This document shows, one piece after another, positions 8,286 through 11,030 of a DNA stretch of 11,030 bases (position 1 is its first letter; every line of letters begins with the position of its first letter). Location: assembly GCA_027596945.1 (NCBI GenBank), contig JADGJH010000579.1, positions 1-11,030 of the forward strand. Direction: 5' to 3'. Source of the stretch: Physocladia obscura (lineage: Eukaryota > Chytridiomycota > Chytridiomycetes > Chytridiales > Chytriomycetaceae). Both the position numbers and the translations under genes were made by a program. The notes under the pieces were generated by a model. The model ran no database searches. It saw nothing but the letters and a program-made list of their open reading frames with translations, and was not told where the DNA came from.

Positions 8286-8327
8286 TGAAAACTCAGAAAT
8301 GGGACATTGGGTGGAAAACTCGCAATA
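8286..8327 (-). repeat. Right terminal inverted repeat of the Tc1-like element (with TA)
   Basis: This is the inverted partner of 6058-6099. Read inward on the minus strand it starts TATTGCGAGTTTTC and ends TTTCTGAGTTTTCA, so the octamer GAGTTTTC occurs twice with a 27-base period. In the left arm only the inner octamer is intact. The outer end is the TA target on the plus strand (8326-8327). The second ORF starts just inside at 8279. Confidence 0.85.
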
Positions 8328-8342
8328 TTTTAGTTTTCCCAG

Positions 8343-8793
8343 ATACGCAAGGACACACTCATTTGACGGATTTCAATATCGCCATCAATTTTAGTGATAA
8401 GCAAATGCTGAAGTCACATTCCGGAACTCTCATTAGCTCCTGATATTTTATACGACAAGGGATGCATGTGGCAAATCGACTAGTTTAGTTTCAGCATAAT
8501 TTTCTATGAATTATTCTGTGGAAAACGGCTATTCAGGGTAGCGACAAACGACGAGCTTGCGAAAATCATCAAAGCAGGAAATTTACGTTCCATGATTGCA
8601 ATCAGTTTATAAAACAGCCGATACGAATCACAAGTGCGTTCAAATTTTTTTTGGATTGATGGATATTGATAGGACGACGCGGTTGGGGTGTGGGAGTGGC
8701 GGAAGTGCAGAGGTTATGAGTCATTTGTTTGTTGAGGGAGTAAATTGGGTTGATGTCGAAAATAAGCGAACTCAGCCGCCTTTTGTCCCTGAT
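8343..8793 (+). pseudogene. STK32/YANK-like kinase, activation loop, C-lobe and start of AGC tail (3' half of the split pseudogene)
   Basis: Frame 2 begins TQGHTHLTDFNIAINFS (DFN at 8369-8377) and runs to SHSGTL. The metal-binding motif reads DFNIA, the mark of the STK32/YANK family, where most kinases have DFG. Near 8432 it shifts to frame 3: APDILYDKG, matching APE, then an in-frame TAG (8481-8483) exactly where the family has Trp in DWWS, then SIIFYELFCGKRLF and a TAA at 8610. Frame 1 takes over near 8605: FGLMDIDRTTRLGCGSGG, a GVNW motif, and QPPFVPD at the exon end, the AGC turn. The exon ends at a GTAAGG donor (8794). At least two frameshifts and a nonsense codon make this a pseudogene. 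The order of motifs is unbroken, so a single ancestral gene is certain even though the 5' half lies 2.3 kb upstream. Confidence 0.87.
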
Positions 8794-8926
8794 GTAAGGG
8801 TGAAAATCACCATTATTGCACAATCTGATTTAGTTTTGAAATCAGACAAAAAAATTTGTTTTAAAGCTAGATGGGTTCATTGTTTAACCTTTTGTATTTT
8901 ACTTTATTAAAATTAAAATAACACAG
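8794..8926 (+). other. Intact 133-bp intron in the kinase pseudogene
   Basis: It starts GTAAGG and ends ATAACACAG, falls in phase 0 and joins QPPFVPD to ISKSNFETIEKDEM. The result matches the AGC-kinase tail, where PPFVPD is followed within a few residues by an NF(D/E) segment. The interior is AT-rich and the coding frames on each side do not continue into it. Retaining an intron shows the copy is not a processed retrocopy. Confidence 0.8.
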
Positions 8927-9211
8927 ATTTCAAAATCAAATTTTGAAACAATTGAAAAAGACGAAATGATTGCTGACGACGCATACCTGCAATACTGACC
9001 GAAAATGCGCGAAAATCGAACAGCATTAACCCAAGAAATCCTCAACAACTCAAATACCGCTGCCGCTACTGCCGCAACAATTGCAGCTTTAAAAAAACCT
9101 ACGTCTCTCGCAAATTTCATTGGTGCATCCTCAATTCCCGCTGCTGACGAAGGCAACAATCAACAGCCGCCTCCGAAAATTGTTTTTTCAGTGGCAACAA
9201 CTTACACGTGA
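8927..9211 (+). pseudogene. STK32/YANK-like kinase, C-terminal tail exon
   Basis: Frame 2 after the acceptor reads ISKSNFETIEKDEMIADDAYLQY to a TGA at 8996-8998. The NFE segment followed by acidic residues fits the AGC C-terminal extension. The same frame then continues, without shift, for another 70 codons: an Ala-rich run (NTAAATAATIAALKK) and a Pro/Gln patch (NNQQPPPK), ending at TGA 9209-9211. Two readings fit. Either TGA 8996 is a nonsense mutation inside a longer tail, or it is the true stop and the downstream frame is chance. The biased but coherent composition favours the first. Bases here and around 9240 and 9450 are less AT-rich than the transposons, as expected of host coding DNA. 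Confidence 0.65.
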
Positions 9212-9376
9212 AAGGTGAATGGGGCGGCAATAGGAGTTGTTGCGCGGGGAATTTAGGGAGATTGCTGCCTTTGCGAGATTTTCTTAATGAAGCATACATT
9301 TCCATGCCCCTCTCAATCTCACAGATTCTAAGTGCAAAGTAGTCAACCCTTTTATTTTCAACCAAAACGCAAAATA

Positions 9377-9382
9377 TTTATT
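9377..9382 (-). terminator. AATAAA signal directly after the SDR stop codon
   Basis: On the minus strand AATAAA abuts the TGA at 9383-9385. It may be the cleavage signal, though the word is common by chance in AT-rich DNA. Confidence 0.35.
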
Positions 9383-9671
9383 TCAAAACGAGAAAACCAG
9401 CCCCCCAGCAGCATTCACGTTCTGCCCTGTCACCCAGCTGGACTCTGGCTTGACCAAGAACGCAATTACCTTTCCGATATCCTCTGGCAAACCAACATGC
9501 TTGAACTGGGTGATGTTCGCAGCTATATCACCAAAATCTGGTGGCGTCATGTAGGTGGCGGTCTTTGTGCGGAAACAAAAATTTGAAGTTAGTGTTTTTT
9601 CAGTTGTTGAAATCACTCAACGGTGAAACAGTGTTAACACAAATGTCGCGCGGAGCATCGTTCTCCTTGAC
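9383..9671 (-). pseudogene. Short-chain dehydrogenase/reductase (SDR), C-terminal fragment
   Basis: Role in the family: NAD(P)-dependent oxidoreductase of the Rossmann fold; substrate not predictable here. On the minus strand an acceptor (TCTGTTAG) precedes VKENDAPRDICVNTVSPL (9671-9618), matching the SDR segment xLAPRxIRVNxVSPG. A GTGATT donor at 9616 and ACACTAAC followed by CACAAAG (ending 9563) look like a 54-bp intron. The next block is TATYMTPPDFGDIAAN, then GLPEDIGKVIAFLVKPESSW, then VTGQNVNAAGGLVFSF and TGA (9383-9385), a textbook SDR C-terminus. With that intron the two blocks are one base out of phase, so either a frameshift is present or the splice sites differ. The N-terminal TGxxxGxG and YxxxK parts are not seen within 1.3 kb upstream on this strand. 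It converges on the kinase pseudogene. Confidence 0.78.
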
Positions 9672-9679
9672 CTAACAGA

Positions 9680-10860
9680 TTAATTGAACAAAGTTGGGAG
9701 AAAATAAAGCAAATGCTTTACAAATATCAGACATACATTGGAAAGCAGATATGGGTTGGAATTTTACCAAAGTTGATTGCAAATTACAACACAATTCATA
9801 CTTTGCCAAATAAAATACTGATGATGTACCAGTGAAGTCAAAGTTTCTTTGAATAAAATAGATTATCCAAATTCAGTAGACAAAGTTTCACTTCAAATTG
9901 GAAATTCTGTTTGAATTCCACTTAAAAGCAACTTTACATTTGATATAGCAAAGCAGTTTTTTTTCCAGTGAAATATACAAAATAAAACAAGTATCTTTTG
10001 GAAATCAAAAAAGACTCACAACGTGTAAACTTGAAAAAGATAACCAAGAAATTTCAGGTTTTTTTTTACATTTCAAACCTTCTTTTATGTGAAAAATCTG
10101 TTAATTATGCAATTAAAATATGAGTTCAAGTTGAAATTGACAGAATATAATTGGTACCAGAACAAGAACTACTTCCGAGCTATTTGCTTGTTTAAAATTG
10201 CTGGTTAAATGTTGTAAATGGTACAATTTCTTCAAACGCAACTTGGTCAGTTTTTGAAAATTTTTGAATTTAAAATTTTTCAACACCCCTACAAACCAAC
10301 TTGACTATAATTTATATATTGATAAACCATATTCACGACCGCAAAATGGAGTAATGAGATTTGTATCACATATCAAATGCTATTTTGAAACATTACAAGT
10401 CACAAAATTTGACTAAACATAAATCGTTATTATAATTTATAATTTTCATTTATCTCATATTTCCAGATGCAATTTCCAAGAAGGGAGTAATATCTAAACA
10501 TATTCAATTACTTACATTTGACAATAATAAAAATATGTTTATTTTGAAAAATAGTGGATCATTTTTTTTATATTTTTTTTCCCCAGATTTCACTCCTTTT
10601 ATGATAAAAAAATTGACGTCGCCATTTAAGAAGACAAATTCCACAAAAAATATATAATGATTGTGATACAAATATATTTGATATTTAAGAGTTTCAACTG
10701 ATATGAGAAAAGAAAAAGAAAAAAAGCCAGATTAGATTCATTTTGTCTGTGTGCTTGGACAAAGGGTGCGCTTGGACAACCGAAAATAGTAATATGGGAA
10801 ACCGAAACAGATTGAATTGTGGAAATTCGAAATATGTTTCTTGAAAAGTGTTGGCTAATA
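9680..10860. other. AT-rich stretch with no recognisable gene
   Basis: I see no family motif on either strand. Short minus-strand frames at 10626-10897 are Phe- and Ile-rich and overlap each other, which suggests chance. Poly(T) and poly(A) runs are common, and a near-palindrome occurs at about 10255-10283 (TGAAAATTTTT...AAAATTTTTCA). The upstream exons of the SDR gene, if they survive, were not found here. Unrecognised transposon relics are possible. Confidence 0.6.
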
Positions 10861-10865
10861 TTTGA

Positions 10866-11012
10866 GCGATCCATACATCAGTTCTTTGCCTTTTCAATAT
10901 TCGCTATGAAAAGTCTAACCGTCCGTTTCTTAATCGTCATATCCAGGAAAATATGACGGCCTCGAGGTTGGCTTTGCGACGAGAGTACAAAAATAGTTTC
11001 ATTCGTTGTTGA
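10866..11012 (+). other. Possible small exon at the window end
   Basis: From about 10905 the base composition becomes visibly less AT-rich and CpG reappears. One plus-strand frame, open from 10866 to TGA at 11010-11012, reads NRPFLNRHIQENMTASRLAL and then RREYKNSFIRC. This is a balanced, charged composition unlike the neighbouring chance frames. No family is recognised. It could be the last exon of a plus-strand gene, or the region could belong to a gene continuing beyond the window. Confidence 0.2.
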
Positions 11013-11030
11013 ACGTTACTGACCGAAAAA

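Larger units (their letters stand above)
6060..8325 (+). mobile_element. Tc1/mariner-superfamily transposon with TA target duplication and two convergent genes
   Basis: Seen: 2266 bp flanked by TA at 6058-6059 and 8326-8327, with imperfect inverted repeats immediately inside. A DDE transposase (plus, 6139-7155) and a second ORF (minus, 7240-8279) converge, and together they fill nearly all the element. TA duplication is the hallmark of the Tc1/mariner superfamily. The element splits a kinase pseudogene, which independently confirms both ends: kinase homology stops on the left before the element and resumes on the right after it. Odd: most Tc1/mariner elements carry one gene and are 1.2-2 kb. 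Both genes carry stops, so this copy is inactive unless supplied in trans. Confidence 0.88.
6005..8342 (+). other. Kinase intron occupied by the Tc1-like element
   Basis: Between the catalytic loop (about 6004) and the DFN segment (from 8343) the host sequence consists only of a T-rich stretch, 6005-6059, and 8328-8342 (ending TTTTCCCAG). Excising 6060-8325 and one TA joins them into roughly 70 bp that begins GTTTTTT, is pyrimidine-rich and ends in CAG. That has the size and look of a short intron. The 3' splice site gives a phase-1 exon whose first bases, AT, after a G would make the Asp expected before TQGH. The 5' splice site is uncertain because the exon end is decayed. Confidence 0.6.

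Noticed and set aside
1388..8998. Alternative nuclear genetic code with TGA as a sense codon
   Set aside because: Many interrupted frames contain TGA, but TAA (7669) and TAG (8481) also interrupt, frameshifts are frequent, and several frames end naturally at TGA. Decay explains all of it.
8899..9159. Minus-strand Ala/Val-rich frame
   Set aside because: It mirrors the Ala-rich kinase tail exon on the plus strand.
5757..9211. Processed (retrotransposed) kinase pseudogene
   Set aside because: A 133-bp GT...AG intron is retained at 8794-8926 and there is no poly(A) tract after 9211.

Overview
The window looks like AT-rich, transposon-littered nuclear DNA of a eukaryote. The host genes are short exons with GT...AG introns, transcripts end with AATAAA signals, and nothing looks like a bacterial operon. 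The kinase family found here occurs in fungi and animals. The short introns, and a LINE whose reverse transcriptase resembles (from memory) those common in Glomeromycotina and other early-diverging fungi, point to an early-diverging fungus. That placement is an inference; no rRNA or tRNA is present to fix it.

Layout, left to right. Positions 1-410 are T-rich and show no gene. Positions 413-1781 are a decayed pogo/Tigger-like DNA transposon with unusually long inverted repeats (about 200 bp each) around a broken DDE_1 transposase. Positions 2036-2299 hold a small Cys-rich ORF that resembles the zinc-binding tail of piggyBac transposases. About 2300-3800 has no recognisable gene. About 3830-5740, minus strand, is a 5'-truncated, frameshifted LINE whose reverse-transcriptase motifs (LDIKKA, QGSVLTPL, YVDD) can be read.

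The most informative part is 5757-9211. It is a plus-strand pseudogene of an AGC-group Ser/Thr kinase of the STK32/YANK type (DFNIA instead of DFG). Its N-lobe lies at 5757-6004; its activation loop, C-lobe and AGC tail lie at 8343-9211. The two halves are separated by a 2266-bp Tc1/mariner-superfamily element (6060-8325) flanked by TA dinucleotides and 42-bp inverted repeats. Removing the element and one TA leaves a short T-rich sequence ending in CCCAG, so the element probably jumped into an intron. It carries two convergent genes: a near-full-length transposase (plus strand, 6139-7155, two in-frame TGA codons) and a second, unrecognised ORF (minus strand, 7240-8279, one frameshift and three in-frame stops). 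Their AATAAA signals flank a small AT-rich repeat array.

Downstream and convergent to the kinase is the 3' end of a short-chain dehydrogenase/reductase gene (9383-9671, minus). Positions 9680-10860 are AT-rich with no recognisable gene, and the last about 150 bp become less AT-rich and may hold a small exon. Every recognisable coding region carries a lesion except the short Cys-rich ORF. The candidate new thing is the two-gene architecture of the Tc1-like element, not a working system in this copy.
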